This document shows positions 19,901-30,952 of a stretch of 64,000 nucleotides of DNA, piece by piece (within the stretch, counting starts at the first letter, position 1; the number at the start of each line of letters is the position of its first letter). The stretch spans positions 8,990,501 through 9,054,500 of the forward strand of contig NC_091111.1 in NCBI RefSeq assembly GCF_024713975.1, given 5' to 3'. This DNA comes from Paralichthys olivaceus. Taxonomy: Eukaryota > Chordata > Actinopteri > Pleuronectiformes > Paralichthyidae. A program made the position numbers and the translations under genes. The notes beneath the pieces are model-generated. The model made no database searches. It was not told the DNA's origin and was given only the letters and a program-made list of their open reading frames with translations.

Positions 19901-22900
19901 CTGACACGTGGGTCGTGGTCTGGCCCTGGCGTTGGGACTGTGTCTGGGGCTGGAGTGAGACTTTGGGCTGGAGGAGGGCTGAGACCTGGAGCAGGCTGCA
20001 GAGCTCGGATTGGGGAGTGACAGCGACGGTTCAGTGCTGCTGGTAACACTGGCTGCAGTGCCAGGCCCGACTCCGTATCCATGTGGTGTGTTTTGGTTCT
20101 GTTGAAGGGTGTACTGGCCTGTTCTGCGGCTGGAAGAGGAAAGACACATCTGGTTATCGCCCTTGATAACACATGTTGAAGCTTGGACATGCCCCAGCTC
20201 TCACTGCCTCGCATTACTTCACTTGTTGCTGTGAACTTTTTACCTTTGTTTCTCAATTACATAATACCTAATAACAAAACATACAAATATTCCTGGATAG
20301 CAAACGTTAGATTGACTGGGTTTGTCATGCTTTACATAATTATTATTACTGTCCTGTGGTTGTGAGGTTTTATTTCCAGTCTCATATGAGTTCACCACTG
20401 AAATCTAATCTGTTCATCTCTGAGTCCAAGTTAGAGCTTGTCAAAAATTTAAGAAATTCCCAACAGGGAGAAGTGAGATATCGTGTTCAAGAGGTCAATA
20501 ACATGTTTTGTTTTAATCAGTTCTCAATACTTGATGACAAGTGAATGTTTATGTCAGATGTAATGAAATTCCCTATATGGGTGTTTCTGATATATCACGT
20601 TCACAAGAAACTGAGGTCACAGTGACAATGATATTTGACTACCAAATTCTAACAAGTTCATCAATGAGTTCCAGGGAATCTTTGTGCTAAATGAAACAAA
20701 CATTTCCTCATGAATTCCCTGAGATATCATGTTCACAACACGCAACTGCAGTGATGTTTCACCAGGTAGGTTTCATCTTTGCTTTCATTTTGATCCACAT
20801 GTCAGCTCGGGGCCTGCAGTGCATGTTAGTTTCCTTTAATGGACGCACAAGAGAGATAGCTCATATGACACGAGTGGTCAGTGAATCAGACAGACAGAAC
20901 TCGACCAAAGTATCAAAATAAAGATGAGCGGGTGGCGTGCATTTGTTGAAGTCCCTGCCAGACTTATGAGAACAACATCAGAAAGATCTAAGAATAGAAG
21001 CATGGACTCAGCTCATCTCACATCACAGCACACTGGTCTGAATAAGAGCTTGTTATAGTGGTTATGACCTCATCCTGTTTAACTATAATGACTGTTTTGT
21101 CATATATACTAATGGACACGGGGATGTGAGGCAGCTGACCATATGACAATCAGTAAGCTGCACCAAAATTATGTAGATAACACTTTCCTCAAAGTGTCTT
21201 GATGAAAATGTCAAAAACATCCTAAATCTTGCAATGTTAAAGACAGAGAAAACAAATCCTGAGTGCAACACACACTAAAGATGGAATGGCTTCTTTCTTG
21301 GCCAATGTCCCATCTTTCAACCAAGTTTTATGGAAATCTGTTCAGCAGTTTATGAGTAATCCTGCTGACAAACCAACAGACATGGAAAATCTTACCATCC
21401 TTGGCAGAGGTTTTAAACACTCACTCACAAATGTTCAGAAAATGGGCAAAATTTCCACAGTGCTACGGAGCATTTGGGGGAGTTGTGTAAAAGAATCTAA
21501 TAGAATTTTGAGGCTCGTACTGATAATTGATATCAGTTTCAAAAAAACATCCAATTACAGCAGATCAGCTGATTAGCCACACATAATAAATAAATAAATA
21601 AATCTCAATGTAGATCCTGCACTGGGTCGTATACCTGCCTGTATATAAAAGAAATCATGGTTGTTTTTTCTTTTCTTTTTATTGAGCATTAATAAATCAG
21701 CCTGACATTTTTGTTATTCATTATTGTGAATATTTACGACACAATCTTTCGCCCCAGTTCTGAACTGACAATGCAGCCGACCGGCTCCACAGGGAGTCAC
21801 TTTGTACGATTACTGCGAAACTGGTCTTTGTGTCACTTTGCATTTGCCTACATCAACAACGGGTGGTGGGTGCCTGAGTGTGAGTGTGCCGCACATCTGA
21901 ATGGAACAATGCAACATGCATAGCAGCAGATAAGCTCAGACCAGGCATCATAAAAGCCACCTATCCGCATAACACAATATGAATCAATTATGGCATTTCA
22001 CTGTGATTGTGTTGCTGATGTCTTTATCTCTGAGTGTGGGTTGCGTTGCAGGACATGTATGAACAGAATCTGGATTTAATTTAGAGATAATTACAGGGGA
22101 CGTTTTCGTACCTACAGGGTGCAGGTTTGCAAATTGCCCTTGTGCAGGACTGTGGGACAAACGTACAAACCGTGGTGTCATTATCAACCAACATATACAC
22201 AGATAAAAATACACTGTAGAACAAGCTGATGTCCTTCAGTGAGTGTGCATTGGCTCTTATTTCTTTAGTTTTGCTGATGTCCAACTGAATGTCCCCTTTG
22301 TTGTGACAGGAAGTGACACAGTGCATTCTTTCTCTCTGCTCTCTTCCTTCTTCTCTGTCTCTCGTTCTTTCTTTCTGCCTTCAAGCTACACTTTTATTGA
22401 CTGAGCACCTTTAGCTCTGGAACAATGGACTGAGGGTTCAGCTGCCAACAGCAGATCTGTCCTTTCTGTGTCCCGTCCCAATCAAGCTGAGAGGTTTCTG
22501 TCAACAACACGTCACTCATCCATCCTACCCATGAATCATCAGTGTGAACACAAATGATTCTTCCCTGACTTATACCTCATTCTTCCACTAAGTTTTGTGG
22601 TAATCGGTCCAGTAGTAAGTAAACTTCCTTACATACAAAGAAACAAAAGGAGGTGGGGGTAATTAAAGACAAGGTATTGTTTAAGCAGGGTCACTGGACC
22701 TGGGCGTACAGGGATAATGCTGTTTCCAATATTTAGTCGTGAAACACATCTAACATCAATGAAGGGCAGAACAGGAATTCAATCGTTTGTGATATTAACT
22801 TTGGAGTCAGAGTGAACAGCAGGAAGTCGATGTGCTGTATTCATTAATTTGGAATTATGAGTGAAGTGTTTTACACTGAGGGTCCATGCTGAGGCAAGGC

Positions 22901-24584
22901 CACATACCACAGGAGACTTCCTGCCACACACACAAACACACACACACAGCGTTTTAAATAAAGCACTAGTAAATATAGATACACACTTTGATCTTGTTTT
23001 AACAAAGCACTTTGTTGGCGTTTCACCAACATTCAACCTCCTCCTTCCTTCTCTTTTCTTTCCACCTCCTTTTCCTCCTCTTGTCACCCCCTTCCTCTCT
23101 TATACCTCGCCTGGGACTTGAGTCGTCTCCTTTTCCTTTTCTGTTGGTACTTAATATCCCCTCCCTTGACGTCCTCCCTGTTTTCCCACATTTTTTCCCT
23201 GAATGGTTCCATCTCTTCTTCCCTCTTTTCTGACCTGGCCCCAGTATCTAAGCACTGTGTGATAACACATGCTGGAACAAGCTGTCTGACTCCTCTCAGT
23301 CCCACTTTAACAAAAGCAAAGTAAGAGGTTCTTCAGCTGACATGTGTCCACTCACGGCCTGTAACATTCTCCTTTTCAGACAACCTGATAAGAAGAGATC
23401 ATACATTAGCCATCATCAATAACTGTCCAAATACAACAAACGTTCAACGCTGATAATAAAGAGGTGTTGCTATTGATGTGACTCTGATGCAACAGCTTTG
23501 GAATTATCTGATTGGCTTAGATACTCGTGTCTCGTTTTCCATCCAACTATAATCCTGTGGTGGGAGAAAATATCTTTACGAGCTTGTTAAAAATTAAGCT
23601 CTGAAGCTTTCATGGCCAGTTTTTCTTCACTGGTCTGAATGATTTGCCGATGTTGTAAATAGTGTCGGGTGATCAGTGCTGACATGTTTTTGGAGCGGGT
23701 CTATTCCAGTTCATAGAATGTGAATGTCAAGACCACAACACACACACGACTATAATGCAAACAAAGTTCTACATACAATCGTGCACGTGACATTGCTCCA
23801 TTCCGTGCACAGGTGGGCTGCCCTTGTGAGGAAAACAAACACATTCTCTCTCTGGCACACTTTCATACGTATGTGCACAAATGACCTTTTAAAGAAAAAA
23901 CTGCTGCAGCTGTGTGAGTGATTGTTCTACACTCTGTCCAAATACACACACCTTTTATCAGCTTGTTGGAGTCGCCGACATAGATGAAGTGTGTGGGATA
24001 GTGCATTTGTGTTTGTGAGGTGTGAAAAAACCCTGCAGGAGACTATATCAGCCAGCAAAGAGCAAACTGCACCAGTGAGCTGAACATGAGCCAAGATCAG
24101 AGGAGGTGACTCTTTGAATCCACATGAGTGTGAGTCACTGAAGTGACACAGAGCTCCTGACTTGACCGGCACATTCAATTATATGACACTGAAGATTTAC
24201 ACTTAAAAATCCAAACTTATTTAAACATGTCTCCTTTGTGCCTTTCATATGATAATATGATATTATGAGGGACATATGAAGTCAGTATTTCCACATCAAC
24301 AGAGCAATAAATGATATGTAATGCATTATATGATTCGGCACCTACAAATAAATGATGAGCATTGCACAGCTGAGGAAGCTATATGTGTGTTTGTGTGTGT
24401 TCTTGTTCCTGATCCTGTCAGGACCAGTAGACCTGATGTGGACCAAACCTAATGAGGCCAAACATCAGTTCTGAGGTCACGGTTAAGGTTAGGGGAAAGA
24501 TGTGAATTGTAAATGATGGTTTAGTCATGAACTGGTCATGGTTAAAATTAGGGATAATGTTATAAGCAGTGTAAACCTCTCTCT

Positions 24585-24628
<44 letters not shown>

Positions 24629-26343
24629 CCCATTTACATCAACAGGTGCCAGCTGTCCTCTATAAAGACAGAGGCTGCCTCTGTTCCCCCTTGGAAACAG
24701 TTAGTTACTGGTCTCACCACTGACCCACTGGCAGAATAAATCACATAATATCTAATACCCCCTCCCCATTGTCAATCTGTCTTTCTCCATCCCTGCATGT
24801 CACTGTCTCTTTTTCAACATGAGTTGTGTTTTTTTATGTGCTCACTGCAGTCATCTGTTCTAACTTCACCCTGACAGACACTAGATTTCAAACCGACAGA
24901 CAGTGTGCTACAGATTCACAGCTACGATGACTTATCAAAGCAGTCCATGCTTGTCTGGTGTCCAGCTCATCTTCCTTTCTGCAGATGTCATTTCCTGTGC
25001 AGCGTAGTATTTCTGCTGGCTGGCTGTTGCCTCACACAGTACATTTATTAAAACCATGTGTGTCCACTGACCACTAAGCAATACTTAAGGAAGCACTCAC
25101 TCACTCTCTCTCTCTCTCTCTCCTACAATTAAAGTGTAGAACACAAAGCTCTTTGGCTAACAGAGGAGCTGAACCTCAAAAACCTCTGTGTGACAGACTC
25201 CAGCAGGCTCGTAACCTAAGGCTACTTAGGTCAGATGTCTGCAGCTGGTAAAAGGCCATCAGCTTTCTGTCTGTCCATCCGTCTGTTTGTCTGTGTCACT
25301 CTGTCTCCCATTTCCTGACCAAAGGGAAACAATGACCACGAGACTAAACCCTCAAGTCAACCTAGACAGGACGCACACACACTCTTGCTGTGGGAGGTGA
25401 AACAAAGGCAGGCTGTAATGTGATGCTGGGTTTTTTTCCCAGTTAGCTGGAGAAGCCATCTGGAACACACACGCATACATATACTGTATACACACACACA
25501 CACACACATATGCATACACACAAATACATGCAGAGGCAGGTGTGTCCATCTGAATACCAGCTGGACTGGGTTGTTTACCTTTACCACGCCACAGTGGTAG
25601 ACAGCAGTTGTTTGCTGACCTGAGCATGCACTGGACACACAAACACACAGCTCGGCCTTTTCGAGTAAACAAGTTATAAATAAGACTGTAACTGTGAAGT
25701 GTGTACCGCACTTAGAATGAGTCTTCTTGTCATTGAGGAGAATGCTGACACGCCATGATGACAACAAGCTGTAAACAAAGGATGTGGAGGTTCATGAATG
25801 GTTCGATCAACATAAAATATTATCAACAATCATCCTGCTAAACAATCATTTGTTTACAATTTCTGATTTCATCATCCTTAATGAGAAGTTTTGCATCTTT
25901 TTCCTCAATTTCATATCTTAAAAACTGAGAATATTGAGGTTTTGGGTGTCAGGTTAATTCATCAGCTAAATAAAACCATCTCTACATAAACCAGAGTCTG
26001 ACTTCATATCAGTTTTTAACTAAGGCTGGTTTATGTTGCACAGTCTTCAGGGGAGGACAGTATCATTATCTGAAGACTAACAGCTTTATCTCAGAGTTGC
26101 GGGTTAAGACTGGCAACCTTGTAAAATCTGAGCTGTTATATCAGAGTCAGGGTGAACCTGCTGATAAAGATAAATAAAACCATAACCCAGGGCTGCAGAG
26201 GAGGAGCTGGACACGTGCTCATACAGAAACTAAGTTAGTTGGGGGGGGGGTATCTATATGACCAGGTTAGTGCTGGTTGGTCAACAACACCATGTTTACT
26301 CTGCTGTGAAGTTCAAACCGAGGAAAACAACACAACAATGACC

Positions 26344-26391
<48 letters not shown>

Positions 26392-26548
26392 ATCGCGGTG
26401 TTATGTCGCACCTGGGTTCGGTGGAGGTCTCGGGGTCCCTGGCTGATTGACAGCTGGGGGCGCACGGTCCGGTTTGGGGCAACAGTTCCGCGTTGCTGTG
26501 GTAACCCGTTAAAACCACTCCCCGGGTCTGCTGCTGCTGTCGACTCAT
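11694..26548 (-). CDS. arhgap18: ARHGAP18, Rho GTPase-activating protein (18 coding exons, 709 aa)
   Basis: A RhoGAP that switches off Rho-family GTPases at the actin cortex. Exons with matching phases: 26548-26412, 20129-19886, 19057-18919, 18057-17975, 17782-17630, 17013-16950, 16457-16339, 15759-15688, 15578-15485, 14824-14733, 14466-14389, 14281-14122, 13978-13896, 13778-13572, 13378-13244, 12466-12345, 12222-12167, 11785-11694; 2130 nt. The N-terminus (MSRQQQQTRGVVLTGYH) and SRRTGQYT resemble human ARHGAP18; a Ser/Pro-rich insert follows, then DSLDELEMDDYW. The RhoGAP domain spans about residues 368-575. It has LLRIPG with the arginine finger at about R416, then KQHDAASLLKLFIRELPHPL and MAPNIF. 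The C-terminus ends AEWVIKAAQR, as in ARHGAP18. Human ARHGAP18 is 663 aa; most extra length is the Ser/Pro-rich exon 2. ARHGAP28 is the nearest alternative; the N-terminus and the neighbours tmem244 and tmem200a favour ARHGAP18. Confidence 0.95.
12716..12800 (-). repeat. SINE/LINE 3' end with (ATGG)n tail
   Basis: Reverse complement reads as CCTGCCTCTTGACCCTTAAA, then GGATGAGTGGG, then ATGG-rich repeats. This is the same 3' end seen at 29393-29505 (CCCGCCTCTGGCCC, GACCCTTGAAGGATAAG, (ATGG)n). It lies in an arhgap18 intron. Confidence 0.6.
12845..13130 (+). repeat. Dispersed repeat family B, degraded copy
   Basis: Contains GATCACGA, GGATCTGGATCAGGGGGTGG and TATGAGTGTGTGAAATGTTG, which parallel family B blocks at 3441-3860. 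Lies in the arhgap18 intron between exons 13378-13244 and 12466-12345. Match is partial. Confidence 0.4.
13979..14020 (-). repeat. (TG)n tract at the acceptor of an arhgap18 exon
   Basis: On the coding (minus) strand about 16 TG units are followed by TTATACAG and then the exon starting at 13978. The microsatellite replaces a normal pyrimidine tract. Confidence 0.9.
14825..14850 (-). repeat. (TG)n tract directly forming an arhgap18 splice acceptor
   Basis: On the minus strand the TG repeat runs straight into TAG and the exon beginning at 14824 (AAAGTGGTCTG). No other pyrimidine tract lies between repeat and AG. Confidence 0.9.
14985..15260 (+). repeat. MITE-like repeat family A, copy 1
   Basis: Shares CTCAGCTGTCAATCATGATG, TTTCAC, a CCATGTCCCATC block and the end block CAGTCAGCCACCAGG with copies at 41945-42375 and 47685-48020. 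It lies in the arhgap18 intron between exons 15578-15485 and 14824-14733. Non-coding. Confidence 0.65.
15296..15342. repeat. (GT)n microsatellite in arhgap18 intron
   Basis: About 20 GT units with one interruption, 36 bases beyond a family A copy. Confidence 0.9.
20390..20760 (+). repeat. Dispersed repeat family D, three related units
   Basis: The phrase GAGATATC.TGTTCA(C/A)A occurs three times (near 20480, 20596 and 20732). Upstream of two of them is a TCTAAT..GTTCATC..TGAGT.C block. This pattern of reiterated 'AAATTCCC...GAGATATC' units marks a decayed dispersed element in arhgap18 intron 1. Confidence 0.5.
21290..21425 (-). repeat. Family B terminal fragment
   Basis: Contains CCAAGTTTTATGGAAATC, GAGTAATCCTGCTGACAAAC and CCTTGGCAGAGGTTTTAAAC, which match the order of blocks at the end of the copy at 30440-30805 (ACTTTCATGGTAATCC, GCATAATCCTTCT, CCTCCGTGGTGGAGGTAAC). 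A smaller related piece lies near 22575-22650. Confidence 0.5.
26347..26386. repeat. (CA)n microsatellite next to arhgap18 exon 1 donor
   Basis: About 20 CA units on the plus strand (GT on the coding strand), starting some 26 bases inside intron 1. Confidence 0.95.
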
Positions 26549-26780
26549 GTTTCTCCTCCTCTTCCTCTTCTGTCCTCCTCTTCACACTCAGCTGACATCC
26601 ACACTCTCTCTCATCTGTCTATCTGTCGTCCATCGCCGGCATGTTGTGGTCTCTGCTCCCCCCTTCTCTCCCTCCGTCACCCTCTTGTTCTCTCTCTCTC
26701 TCTCTCTGGAGCTTGTCAATGGGACGGGGGCGGGACTACAGACACAACGCAGCCCAGGGATTGGCTGAAACCGCGGTCAA
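26549..26780 (-). promoter_or_regulatory. arhgap18: Probable arhgap18 promoter and 5' UTR
   Basis: GC-richer than its surroundings. It contains a GC box (GGGGGCGGGAC, 26726-26736), a minus-strand CCAAT box (ATTGG at 26760-26764) and a CT/GA-rich tract at about 26640-26710. It lies directly upstream of the first ATG at 26548. No TATA box seen; exact start unknown. Confidence 0.5.
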
Positions 26781-26979
26781 AGTTTCCTGGATGAATGCGC
26801 CCCCTGCTGCTTGTAAAGAGTTACCGTCACTTAGCCACTGTGTGCACTGTGGCAAAGCAAGAAAGTTTGAAAAGCATAACTGTTGAGTCTCAATCTGTCT
26901 GTGTGTATGTGGATGTGTACAATAATGTTCAAATGTGTAATGAGATTTGTGAACGTGTACATGCACCTGCAAATCTGTA

Positions 26980-27018
<39 letters not shown>

Positions 27019-28636
27019 CAGATTTTAAATTGTGTACAGAAATATATATTAAGATTAGAAAGTGTATTTATATCTGTAAATGTTAAGACACATCTGTAAA
27101 TGCATACATGGAAACTACTGGCAAAAAATAATATTTTGCTTCAAGACCTGAAAATATATAATAACGATAAAAAATGTTGGCTGTAGTTGACTTTCTTACT
27201 CATTTCTTATGTCGAGTCACTGACTGCATGACTATGTATTGACAACATTTATATTGGCTGAGTCTACGTGCGTCTATGTATGTGCTTCCTGCAAGTGTTG
27301 TGTATGCCGTTTGTATGTGTTTGAACAAAAGTGGTACTGCAGTGCACTCACTGGCTATTAAAAAAGATTGACTCACATCTTCAGGAAGCTGTTTCTATTA
27401 ATTATTAACCCATGACATAATTTGCTGTGTGTTTTAATATGACGAAGTCCACACCCACTTCATGCTTGGTTTCTTGTTTTCTGTACTCAAACGCACTGGC
27501 TTTGTACAGTTTGGTGATCAACACACGGACAGCACAGAACAAGAAGGGAAACTGGACTTAAACAGATCAGCAACAAAGTTAAACAAATAGGGTGATAAAA
27601 AAGTATAGGTGGGTCATTATATCTGTTGTTGTGATGTGTGCCTGTAGATGAGTGTTTTTGTGTAGAAGATGCAAACAATGGAGAGAGAAGAAAAGTGGAG
27701 ACAGTGTGACAATGTTTGTTGGAGGGAGAAATAAAAGATGAATAAAAAAAACTGAAGAAATTGAAGGGGGAGAGAAAAAGAAATGCAATTCTTCCAGAGG
27801 GCTTCACTGGTTGGGCAGTGATGACAGAGGGAAGCTGCAGGTCAGTTGAGTCTGAGTATAATTTTAGATATTATAATTGTTATGTATAATTTTAATGACT
27901 GAGGGTGTTCACATCAATATCAGGTGAAACACGTAGGAATCACAGCCCTGTTTAAACACACTTCCTCAGTAAACACACAGCCAAAACAAACACTGAGGTA
28001 TTTTAAGGCCAAACACTAGATTAGTCCTTGAATGTGCAGGTCAAGTCCAAATGATCATGTATTGTGAGGTGAAGACCAAATATGGAGTCCTTATGGGTGT
28101 GTTTCATGGACAAAAAAGGATTTAGAATCATAAATATTACTTTCATAAAACAGATTATTTGCTCTCATATTTCTTTAACATTTAATATCCTATTCTGCAG
28201 GTTTGGGCAGGTTGAGCACAGTTTATACATTATTTCCTCTCCTTACTTAATTCTGTTCATATTGAGTATTAGATTTACTGGTCATTACCATTTAACACAC
28301 TCTGATTGTATATAACACTTATTAAACCTTTGAAGGAATCGTTTGAAAACTGAAGGAGAGTCATTATATTAAAATATCAAAATAATGTATAATATTGGCT
28401 ACATTGTAATACTTAAAGTTCACAGGGAATGTTACATTTACAATTTTATAATGTGACTAAATAGTTTGAACATTCCTCAATGCTTTTCTTGCGTCAGTGC
28501 GACTGTGATGCAGAGGCCCTTTTTCTGTAAAGCCAAAATCCTGATCACATGAACAAAAACATCAACAGTAACGGGTCACGGAGATGAGTTAAAAAACATG
28601 TCAACTGAATAAGACTGAAAATCATTATGTCCTTAC
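26781..28636. other. Intergenic stretch upstream of arhgap18
   Basis: AT-rich DNA with a (GT)n at 26979-27015. Open frames here are short and low-complexity. I see no gene, and no poly-A signal that would need one. Confidence 0.5.
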
Positions 28637-28725
28637 CTGAGATGAAGGTAGTGTGTGAGTCTGGAGGCCATCATATCCGTCTGTGGCTTGTCGTTGTTCA
28701 CTCAGCATGTCCGTCTGGCCATGTG
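28637..28725 (-). other. Candidate alternative first or extra 5' exon of arhgap18
   Basis: On the minus strand a segment is bounded by a good acceptor (CATCATCTCCCAG before 28725) and a strong donor (CTCAG then GTAAGG after 28637). A tandem ATG-ATG at 28674-28669 opens a frame that ends with two spare bases, the phase arhgap18 exon 2 needs. It would encode a 12-residue start (MMASRLTHYLHL) and then join at SRRTGQ. A second frame (QTDMLSEQRQATDG...) is also open throughout. Transcript data would be needed to confirm use. Confidence 0.25.
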
Positions 28726-29392
28726 CTGGGAGATGATGGTGAAACACACACTGTGACAATTGGATTAACCAGAGAGGTCAATCAGATTTTTCTGCTCCTC
28801 CATCTGCACCCCTCCTCCTCCTCAGCACTTCTGATCCTGTCATCCCACCTTCCCCCCCTTCTCCTCTGTCCTCTCTCCATCCTCCACTCGATACATTCGG
28901 CTTCGCTGCATCCCCATCTTGGCCCCCTCCTCCCCTCCACCACCTTAACTGCAAAAGACTGTGCCATGCAGACTTAGCCAGACAATATGGCCACCTGTTT
29001 CAGGTGTAGGCTAAAGGAAACAGTGGACACAGCAGATGCCTAAGCTGTTGCATAGGGAGAAAGATAGTTGACGGTCACTTAATAGGAGATGTGGAAAGAA
29101 ATTAAAATAAAGACTGAGAAATTTGAGAGAATATCATAAAACAAAACAAAAATCATATCGGAAAGGTTTTCTAATTCTCATATTAAATATAAAAACATAA
29201 AATAATGCTTATTCCATTTGTTAAATTTCTAATATTTACTAAATACTTCATCAATAGTTCATGACTTTTAATGTGTCTATTTTTTAATCATATTCTGATT
29301 GAGTGGGGATTTCACAGATGCTCACATATGCCCCCTAGCGTCTCTCGCTGCACATAACAACTACTGTTACTTAAAGTTGTTTTTAAAGTACA

Positions 29393-29505
29393 CACCCTGG
29401 CAAGGCACCATGTCCAGGGTGTACCCCGCCTCTGGCCCTATGTCAGCTCACTCATGACCCTTGAAGGATAAGTGGTGTAGGTAATGAATGGATGGATGGA
29501 TCCTC
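29393..29505 (+). repeat. SINE/LINE 3' fragment with (ATGG)n tail
   Basis: Contains GTCCAGGGTGTACCCCGCCT, a GTCAGCT block, GACCCTTGAAGGATAAG and a GGATGGATGG tail. This is a common teleost retroposon 3' end; the 5' part is missing. Confidence 0.65.
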
Positions 29506-30439
29506 TGTCAACACTGAGCTGAATGACTGTGACTGTATTCAAATATCCCCTCCCACCTTCCGACCCCATCTGCTGTTAATCAGATTAAATGGCTGCTGTC
29601 TGGTGTATTCTGAACGACAACATACAGTCTATCTGCAGCTCCACCTTCACGCTGCACACATCTGAAGTGGCCTCCTGCCCAGAATACACTTTTAACCTTA
29701 ACAACCTTAATCTGTGTCATATCAGCTCAAATACACCACTACATATCTATTATGCATCAGCAGTGATCCAATCACCCACAGTGGCATTTCCTGAAAATGA
29801 AGAGTAAACAGTTCAGCAGTCAATACCAGAAACTCAATTTAAAAATACATCTGGTTTACAGTTCAGCAAAAACAATGACAAGATGTATTCAAAGTGATTT
29901 TTTTTTTATTTTTCATTTTTAGCAACTCAAGAGTGATCAGCACCCAAGAAAACATTTAACCTTCCGGTACAAACAGTATTTAGAAAGAGATTTTTGGCAA
30001 CTTTTATAGAAAATTCTGCCATTCAAGGTTGTTCATCGAAACGTTCTTCCAGCCAAAATATTTAAGCTCATTCTGCAAAACAAACCGTCAAACAGACATA
30101 AACATTGCTGGGCCAAATTATTAGCAAACACTTGATGAATTGTAAATACTAAATTCCTTTAAACAAAATTACAAATTTAGCTCTAAATTATTAGCTCCAT
30201 AACATATGGAAAAACAGAAAAGATGGAACAGAATTATTTAAACTGGTGAGAAAAATGTGCAGCTGAACCATCAAGCTCTTTGTCATCTGCAACACACAAT
30301 GATTTGATTGATTAATAGATTATTTATGAAACCAGGTTTTTATCTGTCCACAAGTTAAATTAATATATACTGTTGAACCACACAGTAAAATTTGAGCACC
30401 TCATTTTATATTTGAAGCAACACCAAACAGCTAAGTAGG

Positions 30440-30805
30440 AAAGCATTCGTTCACCAAGGCCTGACAGTCCCCTTATGACACCAGATTTAAATAGACTGGA
30501 TCAAGGTTATTTGGATCTGCACAAATTGGACACAATGATAAATATCAGTCCCCTAAATGTGCCTTTTTACCATCAAGATTCATAAATGATTCTCTGAGAA
30601 ATCAATACAAATGTCATAACGTTAAAGAAAGTGAAAAAAAATCATTCAATCTGCACCCTGACCTGGATCTCAACTAAAACCCTTAGAGTCCGGACATCCT
30701 TCCACTAACTTTCATGGTAATCCATACATTTTGCATAATCCTTCTAATTTAGGGACAGACAAATGTAGACAGAAACATAACCTCCGTGGTGGAGGTAACA
30801 ATTCT
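30440..30805 (-). repeat. Dispersed repeat family B, fullest copy
   Basis: On the minus strand it opens GTTACCTCCACCACGGAGG and proceeds through ATTTCTCAGAGAATCATT, GGACTGATATTTATCATTG and GGGGACTGTCAGGCCTTGG. The same order of blocks is seen at 3441-3860. Lies just downstream of the fkbp6 stop codon. Confidence 0.65.
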
Positions 30806-30896
30806 TGGTATCACATAAGGATTGGAACACTACTCCATTGCTGCTTCAGTTGCGTGTCAAACCCCTCATGGGGATTTCAAGTGTGACACCATCATT

Positions 30897-30922
30897 TTAT
30901 TGACCATAAATTCAAGTGGTTT
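30897..30922 (-). terminator. fkbp6: Candidate poly-A signals of fkbp6
   Basis: Two plus-strand TTTATT matches (minus-strand AATAAA), at 30897-30902 and about 30920, lie within 60 bases of the fkbp6 stop. This suggests a very short 3' UTR. Confidence 0.45.
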
Positions 30923-30952
30923 ATTGAGCAGGATTTCTCACCTTCTACATCT

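Larger units (their letters stand above)
20130..26411 (-). other. arhgap18: arhgap18 intron 1
   Basis: 6.3 kb between the first coding exon (donor at 26411) and the Ser/Pro-rich second exon (acceptor at 20130). It holds repeat blocks at 20390-20760 and 21290-21425, a (GT)n at about 24589-24624, a short (CA)n near 25490, and a long (CA)n at 26347-26386 only some 26 bases past the donor. I see no conserved coding segment. Confidence 0.75.
28726..30896. other. Intergenic DNA between arhgap18 and fkbp6
   Basis: Apart from the retroposon fragment at 29393-29505 and the repeat copy at 30440-30805, this holds AT-rich sequence without a recognisable gene. A minus-strand AATAAA at about 29905-29910 could end a long fkbp6 3' UTR. 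Confidence 0.5.

Noticed and set aside
11694..26548. Assignment of the RhoGAP gene to arhgap28 or arhgap40
   Set aside because: The N-terminal GVVLTGYH and SRRTGQYT motifs, the WVIK C-terminus, and neighbours tmem244 and tmem200a fit arhgap18 best.
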